From NCBI GenBank assembly GCA_017424235.1, contig JAFPAQ010000129.1, forward strand, positions 1 through 45,100: 45,100 nt of DNA. The letters run 5' to 3'. Source of the DNA: Lachnospiraceae bacterium. GTDB lineage: Bacteria > Bacillota > Clostridia > Lachnospirales > Lachnospiraceae. The notes beneath the pieces are model-generated. The model saw nothing but the letters and a program-made list of their open reading frames with translations, was not told where the DNA came from and made no database searches. The translations under genes and the position numbers were made by a program. Of this stretch, positions 25,971-34,437 are shown one piece after another (within the stretch, counting starts at the first letter, position 1; the number at the start of each line of letters is the position of its first letter).

Positions 25971-27533
25971 TCAAAATCTGAAATATAAAAACGGATTAAA
26001 CGAACCATCAATAATATAAGCTGTGCAGATTACAAGAAGAACTATAACATAAACTGCTTTTATTACCTGTGCAGCCACATTGACATTATCATTATTATTT
26101 CCCTTATAAAACAATTTATCCATAATATATTTTGTAACTTTTAATGGCAGTGGAGTTGCTCCGATAATCGCTATAATCAATATTCCTATCCTGTTTCTTA
26201 TGATAAAATCAGTCAGGGGCTTGCTTGCTTCATTGGCAGAAAAGTCAAAAAGACTTGCAAAATCCTTCATAAATACACTCATATCTGTATTATGAAATAT
26301 CAGAAAGCTTATCATTATAACAAAAACAACATATGCATGGCATAAGATATTGCACAACAGCTTTCCTGCTCCTTCATTTTTTTTGGAAGCAGTTTTAACT
26401 GTAAGTTCATTTACATTTTTCTTAAAGAGCCAAAATAATTTTTCCAGAACTAAAAAAACAGCAAAATACAATCCCCAGATAATGAAATTCCAGGCTGCAC
26501 CATGCCACAAACCGGTAAAAAACCATACCATAAGTACATTAAAAATCCATCTGCCAAAATTTACCCGGTTTCCACCAAGCGGAATATATACATAGTCCCT
26601 GAACCATGCCCCCAGAGTTATATGCCATCTTCTCCAAAACTCTGAAATACTTTTTGATGTAAAGGGATATCTGAAATTTTCAGGAAAATCAAAGCCTAAC
26701 ATAGTGCCAAGTCCTATAGCCATATCTGAATAGCCCGAAAAATCAAAATATATCTGCAAAGACACAGCAAACGCATAAATCCACGAAAGAACTATTCCTC
26801 TGTCCGGAATCAATCCGGCCTCATTTACAAGCTCACCAAGTACATTTGCTATCAATACCTTTTTAGCAAGTCCTGTAGTGAATCTTACAATTCCCGGTTG
26901 CATTTTTAACAGCTTTTCAAGAGGATTTATGAGTGCTAAAGCCAATTCCGGTTTTAAGGCATCCCTTGTAAGCCCTGCCTCCACATCATGATACCGGACA
27001 ATAGGTCCGGCCACAAGCTGTGGAAACAGGACTACATAGGTTGCAAAGGTGATAATATTTTTTTGCCTTTCTACACTTTTTCGATAAACATCTACACAAT
27101 AGCTTACCAGCTGAAAAGTATAAAACGATATGCCAATAGGCATAATAATATTCATTTTATGGAAATTATCAAGAATATCTTTTGAAACTATTTCAACCCC
27201 TGAGTAAGTCACCAATTTCACAAGATTATTTACAAAGAATCCAAAATATTTGTAATAGAACAGTATAATAAACGGAATTATAACAGATAAAGTAAAACAT
27301 AATTTCCCCTGCCATTTTGTTCTATATCTGTCAATAAAATATGTCAGTATATATTCTGCTGCTATCTCAGCCAGCATGAGAAAAACGTAAACCGGTTCTC
27401 CCCATGCATAAAAGAACAAAGACAGCAAAAGCAGTAATATATTTCTTATTAAAGCTACCTTGGGTGAAAATGTACAAAACAGAATAACAACAGGTAAAAA
27501 TATATACAAAAATGTTATACTTGAAAAAAGCAT
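25971..27533 (-). CDS. MBOAT O-acyltransferase (AlgI/PatA-like)
   Basis: Polytopic membrane acyltransferase, 520 residues and about ten helices, that moves acetyl groups across the membrane. Family motifs: YYKYFGFF, MPIGISFYTFQLVSYCVDVYR, QLVAGPIVRYHD, DFSGYSDMAIGLGTMLGF, EFWRRWHITLGAWFRDYVYIPLGG with His304, and TGLWHGAAWNF with the catalytic His344. Its ATG overlaps the stop of the DUF4358 gene (TAATG at 27533) and the DHHW gene follows by 20 bases, so the three are translationally linked. Compared with AlgI it has a somewhat long segment between YHDVEAG and GLAKKVLIAN. Confidence 0.94.
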   Translation of the reverse strand: MLFSSITFLYIFLPVVILFCTFSPKVALIRNILLLLLSLFFYAWGEPVYVFLMLAEIAAEYILTYFIDRYRTKWQGKLCFTLSVIIPFIILFYYKYFGFFVNNLVKLVTYSGVEIVSKDILDNFHKMNIIMPIGISFYTFQLVSYCVDVYRKSVERQKNIITFATYVVLFPQLVAGPIVRYHDVEAGLTRDALKPELALALINPLEKLLKMQPGIVRFTTGLAKKVLIANVLGELVNEAGLIPDRGIVLSWIYAFAVSLQIYFDFSGYSDMAIGLGTMLGFDFPENFRYPFTSKSISEFWRRWHITLGAWFRDYVYIPLGGNRVNFGRWIFNVLMVWFFTGLWHGAAWNFIIWGLYFAVFLVLEKLFWLFKKNVNELTVKTASKKNEGAGKLLCNILCHAYVVFVIMISFLIFHNTDMSVFMKDFASLFDFSANEASKPLTDFIIRNRIGILIIAIIGATPLPLKVTKYIMDKLFYKGNNNDNVNVAAQVIKAVYVIVLLVICTAYIIDGSFNPFLYFRF

Positions 27534-28123
27534 TATATTTCATTAACCCTTTCAACAGTTTCTGAAACACTAAAATTTCTACTTTTGGCTTCCTCTATCA
27601 CTGCTGACATAACAGCGTCAACAGTATCAGAACGCCCCATTACAAAAAACACATCCTTGCCAATAAGAACTGCTGCCTGTTTCTCAGCAGATGTACATAT
27701 CCACTTGGCAGGGTCAACACTGTCCATAAGCTTATCTCTGGTTGCTGATGCATCTGCTTCATCATTTGTGATAAGATAAACAGCACTATAGGCTACTGCA
27801 TTCATCATTGATTCAGATAATATTATATTATCGATGCCGGTCAGGTCATTAAGACCTGTGTTATACGTCACGGCATCCATATCTGCTGTATCCATCTCAT
27901 TCGTGTCAAGTGCGGCAGGAAGCATATCCTGAGTTACCTTTGCATAAGCTGCATCCATAAGTTCCTTAACTGCAGCTGCATTTTCCATGTGAACCATCTC
28001 GGATACATCCTTTACTGTTTCCTTTTGAACCTCGTCAGAGTTTCTATTGTCAGCGCCACAACCTGTCATAACAGGCATTAAAAGCGATACTGTAAGCATA
28101 GTTATCAATATTTTCTTTTTCAT
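27533..28123 (-). CDS. DUF4358 lipoprotein of the acylation cassette
   Basis: About 196 residues, with signal peptide and lipobox MTGC (Cys22). The mature part is a small DUF4358-like domain: MENAAAVKELMDAAY, IILSESMMNAVAYSAVYLI and DVFFVMGRSDTVDAVMSAV. I use the ATG at 28123, with AAAGGAAAG 7 bases upstream, over the start at 28183, which would put 20 residues before the signal peptide. It overlaps the MBOAT start by one base, which ties this lipoprotein of unknown biochemistry to envelope O-acylation. An accessory or scaffold role is inferred only from this coupling. Confidence 0.85.
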   Translation of the reverse strand: MKKKILITMLTVSLLMPVMTGCGADNRNSDEVQKETVKDVSEMVHMENAAAVKELMDAAYAKVTQDMLPAALDTNEMDTADMDAVTYNTGLNDLTGIDNIILSESMMNAVAYSAVYLITNDEADASATRDKLMDSVDPAKWICTSAEKQAAVLIGKDVFFVMGRSDTVDAVMSAVIEEAKSRNFSVSETVERVNEI

Positions 28124-28209
28124 AATATTCTTTCCTTTCCATATCAAAACATTAAGTATTACTTCCAAATCTAGTTTGCCCATTTCTCTAAAAAAAATGC
28201 ATAAAGTAT

Positions 28210-29315
28210 TTATCCCTTGCAGCCAAGAAAACGGACAAGCACATGCTGCAGTTCATCCACATCAATTGGTTTTGACAGATAATCATCAAAACCTCTATCT
28301 ATCATTTGCTCTTTTATACCAGAAACTGCATTCGCTGTCAATAACACAACCGGTAGTGTCTTAAACTCTTCTCCCATATTTCTTATCCTGTCAAGAGTCT
28401 CAACTCCGTCCATTTCAGGCATCATATGATCCATAAAAATAAGATCATAGTTTTCCCCATCTTCAAGCTTTTTAATACAATCTGCACCTGAATATGTAAT
28501 CTGTGTATCCATTCCAAGAAGTTCAAGTATACCCTGTGTAACATCACAGTTAAGTTTGTTATCATCAACCACCAGTATCCTGCCCGGATTTATTTCAGGT
28601 ACTCCATTTGCTGAATTTTCTTCATATACAGCAGACTCGGTTTTCTCCTTTTCTCCTATTTCCTGCCAAAGATTAACCATGAATTTAGTGCCTTTACCAT
28701 ACTCACTTACAAAGGAAATATCTCCTCCCATCATCTCAACAAAGCTCTTTACAATGGCAAGTCCAAGTCCCGTACCTTCTATATTGTAATTTTCCTTCTT
28801 ATCGAACTGCTCAAATTTACCAAAGACTTTCGAAAAGTTTTCTTCTTTTATACCTATACCCGTATCCTCTACCTTTCCAGCCTGTGCTTCCATCATATAA
28901 CGAATTTCATTGACCAGCTTTGAAAGACTGTTTTATTTCAGAAATTCCGGTTTCATAATGCCTGCCATTAATCTCCAATACATTTTCATTCTGTCTTTCA
29001 TCACTTGGCTATTCCGTGAAAACCTATAAGCAGCTTTGGCAGTCTTACACGACAATAATTTCCCACAAACAGCAAACTGAAAAGCATAATATAACATTTT
29101 CCAATATATGCTACTTTTATTGCAGCTATAGCTACTTCCTCTGTATAAGCAAAAACCTCCATTGCATTTCCAACTGTGGTAATAAAACCACAAATACATA
29201 TAAGCATAAGATATTTTTGATTAACAGAGGGTTTCTCCATAACCATATCTGCACAACATGCAAAACTGACAAACATTGCCAGCATATTCACAACGACATA
29301 TAGTGTTTCCCACAT
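28210..29315 (-). pseudogene. Decayed hybrid histidine kinase (7TM sensor, HATPase remnant, receiver)
   Basis: Remains of one gene in three frames. An N-terminal piece (from about 29315, ATG after AGAGAG) encodes three to four hydrophobic helices like the 7TM histidine kinase sensor and stops near 29001. A short middle piece reads ERQNENVLEINGRHYETGIS in a second frame. The last piece, from about 28923, reads KLVNEIRYMMEAQAGKVEDTGIGI in a third frame, then GTGLGLAIVKSFVEMMGG, and an intact receiver domain (ILVVDDNKLNCD, FMDHMMPEMDG, LLTANA, YLSKPID). The dimerisation His helix, the ATPase N-box and much of the sensor are gone; the QAGKV-EDTGIG join looks like an internal deletion. The open frame 28210-28896 begins at Met-Met without a ribosome binding site. 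The receiver might survive as a fragment. Confidence 0.8.
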
Positions 29316-29689
29316 ATATATCTCTCTTATTTTCTCATGATATGATGTCAGGGTCAAGAGCCCCTAACTATAATGTCTACGAATTTTTACAGTTATTATT
29401 TCTTAGTATGATATATTTTCAGATTTATTTCTCCAATTTTATTATTTTTCAAACACATTTATAACAAAATAAATTATCATTTTTGTATATAAATTAGTTC
29501 ATATTAATATTTTACAATTTATTGGATGCATTTATTGTCAAAACGCAGTGCAAAATGTGCATTTAAGATATTCGCATGAATATTTATTCTATATTTATAC
29601 ACAAAGAGTATGTTTTTCTTTTGTATATATTGTAGAAAAATAATATTTCTCTCTTATTTTTATTCTACATCCAATTTATCAAATGCTTA
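29316..29689. other. AT-rich intergenic region
   Basis: Separates the decayed kinase from the plus-strand GGDEF-EAL gene. Very AT-rich. I see no coding frame with a ribosome binding site and no strong hairpin before the promoter at 29690. Confidence 0.5.
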
Positions 29690-29718
29690 TTGTCGGCATT
29701 TGTTTTTAATGGTATTAT
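29690..29718 (+). promoter_or_regulatory. Sigma-A promoter of the first GGDEF-EAL gene
   Basis: TTGTCG (29690-29695) and TATTAT (29713-29718), 17 bases apart; transcript start near 29725 and a leader of about 47 bases. Confidence 0.65.
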
Positions 29719-29771
29719 TGATATGATAACAATAAATCATTAGTACTATTGAAAGTGAGACTAATATCGTT

Positions 29772-31466
29772 ATGAAATTATGCAGTAATGAATTTCTACA
29801 GTTCTTTGATTCAGTTCCGGATGGTATATCATCTACAGAAGAACTTACAGGCTACATTGCAAAAGCAATCACTCCTGTTGCAGATAAGATAGGTCTTGGA
29901 AAATTGGAAATAAAACTCAATGTTCCTGCCTCTGCCTATGAACCTCAGATAAAGAACAGTTTCATTTTGCTTTATTATTACAAAGATGGTTATGATAATC
30001 AGACAAGCATCTCACAGAATTTTGAAACTCATTCAGGTGGATCACTGGTTGTATACGCTTATCCTCGTAAGGATGTGTCATGGGATTTGGACGATAAACC
30101 ACAGATAAATTTCCTTTGTCATGCTATAAATATGATATTTAGCAAAGCAACTCTTACCAGACTGATCCGTTATGCTACCATTACAGATTCTATTACAGGT
30201 ATTGCCAATACTGCCGGACTGCATATATTTCTTGAAATTATCTGTAAACAGCATACTCAGGCGCAATACACAGCTTTCTTTATGAATATAAAGAATTTCA
30301 GATACTACAATCAGAGATTTGGTTCAAGAAATGGTGATGCAATACTAAGACGCTTTTCACAACGTGTAAATGATTACATGCTTCCTGATGAAAAATTTGC
30401 AAGACTGGGCGGAGATAATTTTGTTGCCATTGTAAAGTCTGAAAGACGGGAATCTTTTCAGGATTTTATGACCTGCGTTAAGCTTCATATAAATCTTGGT
30501 GAAACCATTAATACCTTCTATCTATCAGTACGTATGGGAATATATGAAGTGTTGTCAACAGATTCTTCAAGCGAGATTATGAATAATGCATCCATCGCCT
30601 TATGTATTGCAAAAAGTTCTCCACATCATGACTATATATGGTTCCGCCCTGACATGATAGAGCGTTCATTACATGACAAGGAGATTTCAAATAAATTTTC
30701 AAGTGCAATCGATAACAACGAATTTGTTGTATACTATCAGCCAAAGATTGATCTTAGAGATGGCAGCCTTTGCGGAAGCGAAGCTCTTGTACGTTGGAAA
30801 AAGGACAATACAATAGTTCCTCCAACAGAATTCATTCCTGTACTTGAAAGAGAAGGCACTATATGTGTTATGGATTTTTATGTACTGGAATGTGTATGCA
30901 GCCAGATTCGTTCATGGTTACAACAGGGTATTGAACCTGTAAGAGTGTCTGCTAATTTTTCTAAAATACATTTGCATAACAAAAAGCTGGCAGAGGATAT
31001 AATCGCAGTTCTCAAAAAATATGATGTCGATTCTAAATATATTGAAGTTGAAATTACTGAAACCTGTGGATATGAAGATTTTGATGCTCTTTATGATTTT
31101 GTAAAATCAATGAAGAACTACGGAATTCATACTTCTATTGATGATTTTGGCACAGGTTACTCATCGCTTAATCTCTTAAGTGATTTGGATGTAGATATAA
31201 TAAAACTGGATAAATCCTTTATACAGACAAGTGATTATCCCAGTGTTCATAAAAGCGACAAAAAGCATAAGTCAACTGAGATTGTTATAAAGACAATAAT
31301 AAATATGGCTCACGAGCTTGGTATGCAGATAATATGCGAGGGCGTAGAGACTGATGAACAGGCCAGATTCTTAAAGGAACTCAACTGTGACATGGTTCAA
31401 GGCTATTTATATGCAAGACCATTACCTGTTGAAGAATACGAAAATATATTATTGAAAAATAAATAA
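29772..31466 (+). CDS. c-di-GMP phosphodiesterase with degenerate GGDEF (GGDNF) and EAL
   Basis: A soluble 564-residue protein. Residues 1-130 form an N-terminal domain I do not recognise. GGDEF fold at about 130-290 has RLGGDNF (213-217) in place of GGDEF, so cyclase activity is doubtful; it may bind GTP as a regulator. The EAL domain (about 305-560) is complete: SEALVRW (Glu337-Leu339), EVEITETCGY, DDFGTGYSSLNLL, IKLDKSFI, ICEGVETDEQ and GYLYARPLP. It should hydrolyse c-di-GMP to pGpG. There are no membrane helices. The ribosome binding site (GAAAGTGAG) is weak. It has its own promoter and terminator. Confidence 0.9.
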   Translation: MKLCSNEFLQFFDSVPDGISSTEELTGYIAKAITPVADKIGLGKLEIKLNVPASAYEPQIKNSFILLYYYKDGYDNQTSISQNFETHSGGSLVVYAYPRKDVSWDLDDKPQINFLCHAINMIFSKATLTRLIRYATITDSITGIANTAGLHIFLEIICKQHTQAQYTAFFMNIKNFRYYNQRFGSRNGDAILRRFSQRVNDYMLPDEKFARLGGDNFVAIVKSERRESFQDFMTCVKLHINLGETINTFYLSVRMGIYEVLSTDSSSEIMNNASIALCIAKSSPHHDYIWFRPDMIERSLHDKEISNKFSSAIDNNEFVVYYQPKIDLRDGSLCGSEALVRWKKDNTIVPPTEFIPVLEREGTICVMDFYVLECVCSQIRSWLQQGIEPVRVSANFSKIHLHNKKLAEDIIAVLKKYDVDSKYIEVEITETCGYEDFDALYDFVKSMKNYGIHTSIDDFGTGYSSLNLLSDLDVDIIKLDKSFIQTSDYPSVHKSDKKHKSTEIVIKTIINMAHELGMQIICEGVETDEQARFLKELNCDMVQGYLYARPLPVEEYENILLKNK

Positions 31467-31480
31467 AAATATAAATAGCA

Positions 31481-31514
31481 AAAAAATAACTGACATTAAT
31501 GTCAGTTATTTTTT
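31481..31514. terminator. Bidirectional intrinsic terminator
   Basis: Perfect palindromic stem AAAAAATAACTGACAT / ATGTCAGTTATTTTTT around TA, between the convergent GGDEF-EAL and trxA genes; A and T runs on both sides. Confidence 0.92.
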
Positions 31515-31530
31515 ATTTTCAAAACCACAT

Positions 31531-31833
31531 CTATTTATTTATCCAATCTTTTAACTGCTGTTTTGGCGCAAACCCTATATGTCTGTCAACTACCTGTCCG
31601 TCTTTTAAAAGAAGTAACGCAGGTATGTTTGATATTCCATTTCTTATTGCAAGCTCTGTATTCTCATCAGTATCAGCATTAAAAAACTTTACATCCGTAA
31701 GCTCCTGTGATAATTCTTCAAGAAGCGGTGCCAGCATCTGACATGGTCCACACCATGTAGCTGAAAAATCTACTACTGCGACCTTTGCATTTAAAGCCTT
31801 ACTCATATCATTGTTTGTAATCTTTTCAACCAT
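31531..31833 (-). CDS. trxA: Thioredoxin
   Basis: A 100-residue cytoplasmic disulfide reductase. Active site WCGPC with Cys28 and Cys31, conserved VVDFSATWCGPCQMLAPLLEEL, the cis-Pro loop GISNIPALLLLKDG and the terminal LKDWI helix. Length is slightly below the usual 105. It is the last of three minus-strand genes, 92 bases after a flavoprotein of the thioredoxin reductase family that presumably reduces it. Confidence 0.96.
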   Translation of the reverse strand: MVEKITNNDMSKALNAKVAVVDFSATWCGPCQMLAPLLEELSQELTDVKFFNADTDENTELAIRNGISNIPALLLLKDGQVVDRHIGFAPKQQLKDWINK

Positions 31834-31925
31834 TGTAAATCCCTCCTAATAAACATTTTAATTTAAATAAACATTTTGGTTACTGTACACAGGCTATATC
31901 CCGCGAGGTGTTTTCTGAATGAATT

Positions 31926-32789
31926 TTACCCTTTAGCTTTTTTAGCCAAATAGGTTACTGCTGAGAGAGCAGCTATATTTCCCTGACCTGCAGCTTTAAT
32001 GTACTGATACGGCCTTCCGACAATATCACCGCATGCAAAAAGTCCTTCCATATCTGTTGCCATTTGCATATCAGCCTTAACATGATTGTCCACAAGTTCA
32101 AGTCCCGGTACCAGCTGAGCAGGAGAAACTGCATCACGAAGGATAAAAACCCCGTCAACCTTATGAAATCCTTCATTTGTCTTAATACCCTCTACTTTTG
32201 ATTCTCCTGTTATTTCCAGCGGTCTTTCATTTATAATCTCAATCTTTTCATCAAACTCAGGAATATCTTTTTGCATGGGAATATAATAAACTTTATCTAC
32301 AATCTCCGACAAATATTTTGCTTCTGCAGCTGCCTCACTGTTATATCCAATAACAGCTACGTCTTTACCTCTGTAAAACATGGCATCACAGGTAGCACAA
32401 TAACTCACACCACTTCCAAGCAGCTCTTCTTCACCCGGAAAAGGTTTGCCAGACACCACACCTGTTGCCAGAATCACACTTGATGCCTCATACATCTCAT
32501 TATCTGTCTGAAGTGCAAAGTAATCGCCCATCGAATATACTGCTGTTACCTTTTTGTTAAGAATATCTATATCCATTTCCTTAAGATGCCTGTTATATCT
32601 GTCTGCCAGTTCAGTGCCGGAAATACTTGGAAATCCGGGATAATTTAATATCTCATGTGCTTTTACAATCTTATCACTAAGATTTTTACTTCCAAATAAA
32701 AGAATCTTTTTGTTTCTTACCTTTGCTGTTATTGCAGCAGACACACCTGCAGGTCCTGTTCCAATTATCGCAATATCAACACGTTCCAT
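31926..32789 (-). CDS. Thioredoxin reductase-like flavoprotein, lacking NADPH motifs (FFTR-like)
   Basis: A 287-residue FAD protein, about 20 shorter than standard TrxB. The FAD site IIGTGPAGVSAA (8-19), redox pair CATC (131-134) and FAD end motif ACGDIVGRPYQYIKAAGQG are intact. In the second nucleotide domain the usual GxGxxA is replaced by VIGYNSEAAA (146-155), and the HRRxxxR loop that grips the NADPH phosphate is replaced by YYIPMQKDIPEF. These losses are what define ferredoxin-dependent flavin thioredoxin reductases (FFTR) of clostridia. It sits 16 bases after the aminopeptidase gene and 92 before trxA. A very divergent NADPH enzyme remains possible. Confidence 0.85.
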   Translation of the reverse strand: MERVDIAIIGTGPAGVSAAITAKVRNKKILLFGSKNLSDKIVKAHEILNYPGFPSISGTELADRYNRHLKEMDIDILNKKVTAVYSMGDYFALQTDNEMYEASSVILATGVVSGKPFPGEEELLGSGVSYCATCDAMFYRGKDVAVIGYNSEAAAEAKYLSEIVDKVYYIPMQKDIPEFDEKIEIINERPLEITGESKVEGIKTNEGFHKVDGVFILRDAVSPAQLVPGLELVDNHVKADMQMATDMEGLFACGDIVGRPYQYIKAAGQGNIAALSAVTYLAKKAKG

Positions 32790-32805
32790 CTTTAATCATT
32801 CTCCA

Positions 32806-34215
32806 TTATTTCATAGCAAGAAATGCCTTATATCCTTTGACAGCCTCATATATATCAGCTTTGCTGCTCACCTCAAAAGGTGCATGCATATTGAGAACTG
32901 CAACACCACTGTCAATTACATTCATGCCAAGATTTCCCATGATGTATGCAATTGTTCCGCCGCCGCCCTCATCTACTTTTCCAAGCTCGGAGAACTGATA
33001 GAATACACCTGCATCATCCATTACTTTTCTAAGTGCTGCAATATATTCAGCTGACGCATCATTAGAGCCACTCTTTCCACGGCTTCCGGTATACTTGTTA
33101 AATGAAATTCCCTTAGAAAGAAAAGCTGCATTGCTCTTTTCAAATGCACTTGCATATAAAGGATCAAAACCGGCACTTACATCTGAAGAAAGCATTCTTG
33201 AATTGGCAAGCGCACGTCTTACAAGTATATTTGAATCCTTTTCCGTAGCAGCTACAAGCTCAGCAACAGCATTTTCAAAGAATCTTGACTGCATACCGGT
33301 TGCTCCCACACTGCCTATCTCTTCCTTGTCCACTAAAAGACAGCAAAGGGTATTCTCAGTTATCTGTGTCGTTATATCATAATCAAGCATTGCAAACAGA
33401 GAAGTAAATGCACATATCCTGTCATCCTGACCATAAGCAAGCACCATGCTTCTGTCAAAGCCTAAATCTCTTGCCTTTCCTGCCGGCACGATCTCAAGCT
33501 CTGCTGAAAGGAAATCATCTTCTTCCATACCGTACTTGTCAGCAAGAAGCTTCAATACATTTGCTTTAACAGCCTCTTTTTCTTCATTATCAAGTTCTTC
33601 ATTTGCTTCTAAAGGACGATTGCCAATAAGAAGGTCAAGATTTTCTCCTGTAACTACTTCTGTTGCCTTTTTACTCATCTGATTTCCTGCAAGATGAATA
33701 AGCAAATCAGTGATAACAAATACCGGGTCTTCATCCTTCTCACCAATATTTACATTTATGACTGCGCCATCTTTCTTTGCTACAACCCCATGAAGTGCAA
33801 GTGGTACAGCAGTCCACTGGTACTTCTTGATTCCACCATAATAATGTGTATCCAAATACGCAAATCCGTCTTTTTCAGATAATGGATTTGGTTTTACATC
33901 TATACGTGGCGAATCTATATGTGCTCCAAGAATATTCATTCCCTCTGATATAGGTTTTTTACCAATCTGAAAAAGTGCAATACTCTTATTCATCTGAATA
34001 ACATAAAATTTATCACCAGGCTGTGGTTTGATACCTGATTCAAGACTGCTGTATAATTCCTTATAGCCATGCTCTTTTGCCATTCTTACAGCAAGTGTCA
34101 CACATTCTCTCTCAGTTTTTCCCTCATCAAGACATTTTTTATAACGCTCACATATTTCCTCCAAAGATTTCTTTTCTGCTTCTTCTAACTTTAGCCAGAC
34201 ATTCTCTCTACCCAT
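32806..34215 (-). CDS. M18-family aspartyl-type aminopeptidase
   Basis: Zinc aminopeptidase of 469 residues that removes N-terminal acidic or neutral residues, as a cytoplasmic homo-oligomer. Metal and catalytic residues: GAHIDSPRIDVKP (His, Asp), DKEEIGSVGATG (Glu pair), GFDPLY and the late MHAPFEVSS His. GGAGG lies upstream of the ATG. It leads the aminopeptidase-flavoprotein-thioredoxin series; the 16-base gap to the flavoprotein suggests one transcript, though I see no functional link. Confidence 0.93.
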   Translation of the reverse strand: MGRENVWLKLEEAEKKSLEEICERYKKCLDEGKTERECVTLAVRMAKEHGYKELYSSLESGIKPQPGDKFYVIQMNKSIALFQIGKKPISEGMNILGAHIDSPRIDVKPNPLSEKDGFAYLDTHYYGGIKKYQWTAVPLALHGVVAKKDGAVINVNIGEKDEDPVFVITDLLIHLAGNQMSKKATEVVTGENLDLLIGNRPLEANEELDNEEKEAVKANVLKLLADKYGMEEDDFLSAELEIVPAGKARDLGFDRSMVLAYGQDDRICAFTSLFAMLDYDITTQITENTLCCLLVDKEEIGSVGATGMQSRFFENAVAELVAATEKDSNILVRRALANSRMLSSDVSAGFDPLYASAFEKSNAAFLSKGISFNKYTGSRGKSGSNDASAEYIAALRKVMDDAGVFYQFSELGKVDEGGGGTIAYIMGNLGMNVIDSGVAVLNMHAPFEVSSKADIYEAVKGYKAFLAMK

Positions 34216-34373
34216 TGTATATAAACCTCCATATTTTTATATATGTACTCCAAATCTGTCTAATATTTCAAGAGCACATATATCTTTTTAATAGTATACC
34301 TCAATATAGTATCTTTTAACAATAATTTCTATATTAAATTTACAAAATTAATGTCATAATATATTGCTTTTTC

Positions 34374-34402
34374 TTGATTTGTCAGAAATTATGCACTATA
34401 AT
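34374..34402 (+). promoter_or_regulatory. Sigma-A promoter of the second GGDEF-EAL gene
   Basis: TTGATT (34374-34379) and a perfect TATAAT (34397-34402), 17 bases apart. The leader of about 30 bases holds a run of seven G ending in GGAG that decides the TTG start at 34438. Confidence 0.75.
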
Positions 34403-34437
34403 ATCATTGATAATATTAATGTTAGGGGGGGAGTTTT

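Noticed and set aside
28210..28896. A complete two-domain histidine kinase/response regulator gene
   Set aside because: No phosphoacceptor His helix or N-box, no ribosome binding site, and collinear kinase fragments continue upstream in other frames.
29358..29771. Possible small RNA or extra gene in the AT-rich gap
   Set aside because: Apart from the promoter at 29690 I found no stable hairpin, terminator or frame with a ribosome binding site.
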